From Gammaproteobacteria bacterium UBA6968 (GTDB taxonomy: Bacteria > Pseudomonadota > Gammaproteobacteria > Pseudomonadales > Azotimanducaceae): a stretch of 24,650 nt of DNA. The notes under the pieces were generated by a model. The model was not told the origin of the DNA. It did not search any database and saw nothing but the letters and a program-made list of their open reading frames with translations. The stretch is from contig DJYW01000036.1 in assembly GCA_002450255.1 (NCBI GenBank), forward strand, positions 12,012 to 36,661, in the 5' to 3' direction. This document shows, one piece after another, positions 24,579 to 24,650 of the stretch. The number at the start of each line of letters is the position of its first letter. Position 1 is the first letter of the stretch. A program made the position numbers and the translations under genes.

Positions 24579-24650
24579 CCGTCAAACGCGGGCTCATCTT
24601 TCAAAACCGTAGCGGTTGCTTGGCAAACCTGGTTTTATAACGCGATACCG

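Noticed and set aside
24616..24641. Promoter-like TTGCTT and TATAAC at the window end
   Set aside because: The spacing is only 14 nt and the downstream gene is outside the window; not enough to call.

Overview
The window is an ordinary, densely coded chromosome segment of a gammaproteobacterium of roughly balanced G+C. The evidence is gene order and protein similarity: an initiator tRNA followed by rimP-nusA-infB-rbfA-truB-rpsO-pnp, then dksA-gluQ-regulator-pcnB-...-pgi-acs on the opposite strand. The second block resembles the pseudomonad order dksA-gluQ-cbrA-cbrB-pcnB-folK-panBC-pgi-acs. A Pseudomonadales/Cellvibrionales-type (possibly marine) bacterium is my inference; the sequence alone cannot name the genus. 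I see no mobile element, phage, CRISPR array, toxin-antitoxin pair or obvious transferred DNA.

Layout. (1) 1-9456, plus strand: the 3' part of an initiator tRNA-Met with its terminator, an unusually long and structured leader (about 93-581), then ribosome maturation, transcription elongation, translation initiation and RNA decay genes (rimP, nusA, infB, rbfA, truB, rpsO, pnp). A strong bidirectional terminator at 9503-9539 separates this block from the next. (2) 18019-9557, minus strand: dksA, gluQ, an AAA+ response-regulator-like gene, pcnB, a deoxynucleoside kinase, pgi and acs, probably one or a few linked transcripts. (3) 18189-20056, plus strand: a PLP aminotransferase translationally coupled to sfsA. 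(4) 22882-20057, minus strand: hemJ, hemL and a PfkB-family kinase, the kinase abutting sfsA tail to tail with no spacer. (5) 23092-24578, plus strand: a membrane-anchored coiled-coil protein, a possible 60-residue small protein and a bactofilin.

How they work together. Block 1 couples transcription (NusA), 30S maturation (RimP, RbfA), initiation (initiator tRNA, IF2), rRNA/tRNA modification (TruB, and GluQ in block 2), a ribosomal protein (S15) and RNA turnover (PNPase; PcnB in block 2 makes the poly(A) tails that PNPase removes). DksA links this machinery to the stringent response. Pgi and Acs are central carbon enzymes; HemL and HemJ act early and late in haem synthesis.

Most notable points. 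The CbrB-like AAA+ regulator lacks the sigma-54-contacting GAFTGA loop, has an eroded receiver domain, and has no partner kinase gene beside it. The rimP leader is long and rich in hairpins, with at least one internal terminator-like element. pcnB may start at AUU. A plus-strand terminator between dksA and the aminotransferase has no gene in front of it. A small ORF with perfect 12-nt repeats follows the coiled-coil gene. I found no clearly new multi-gene system.
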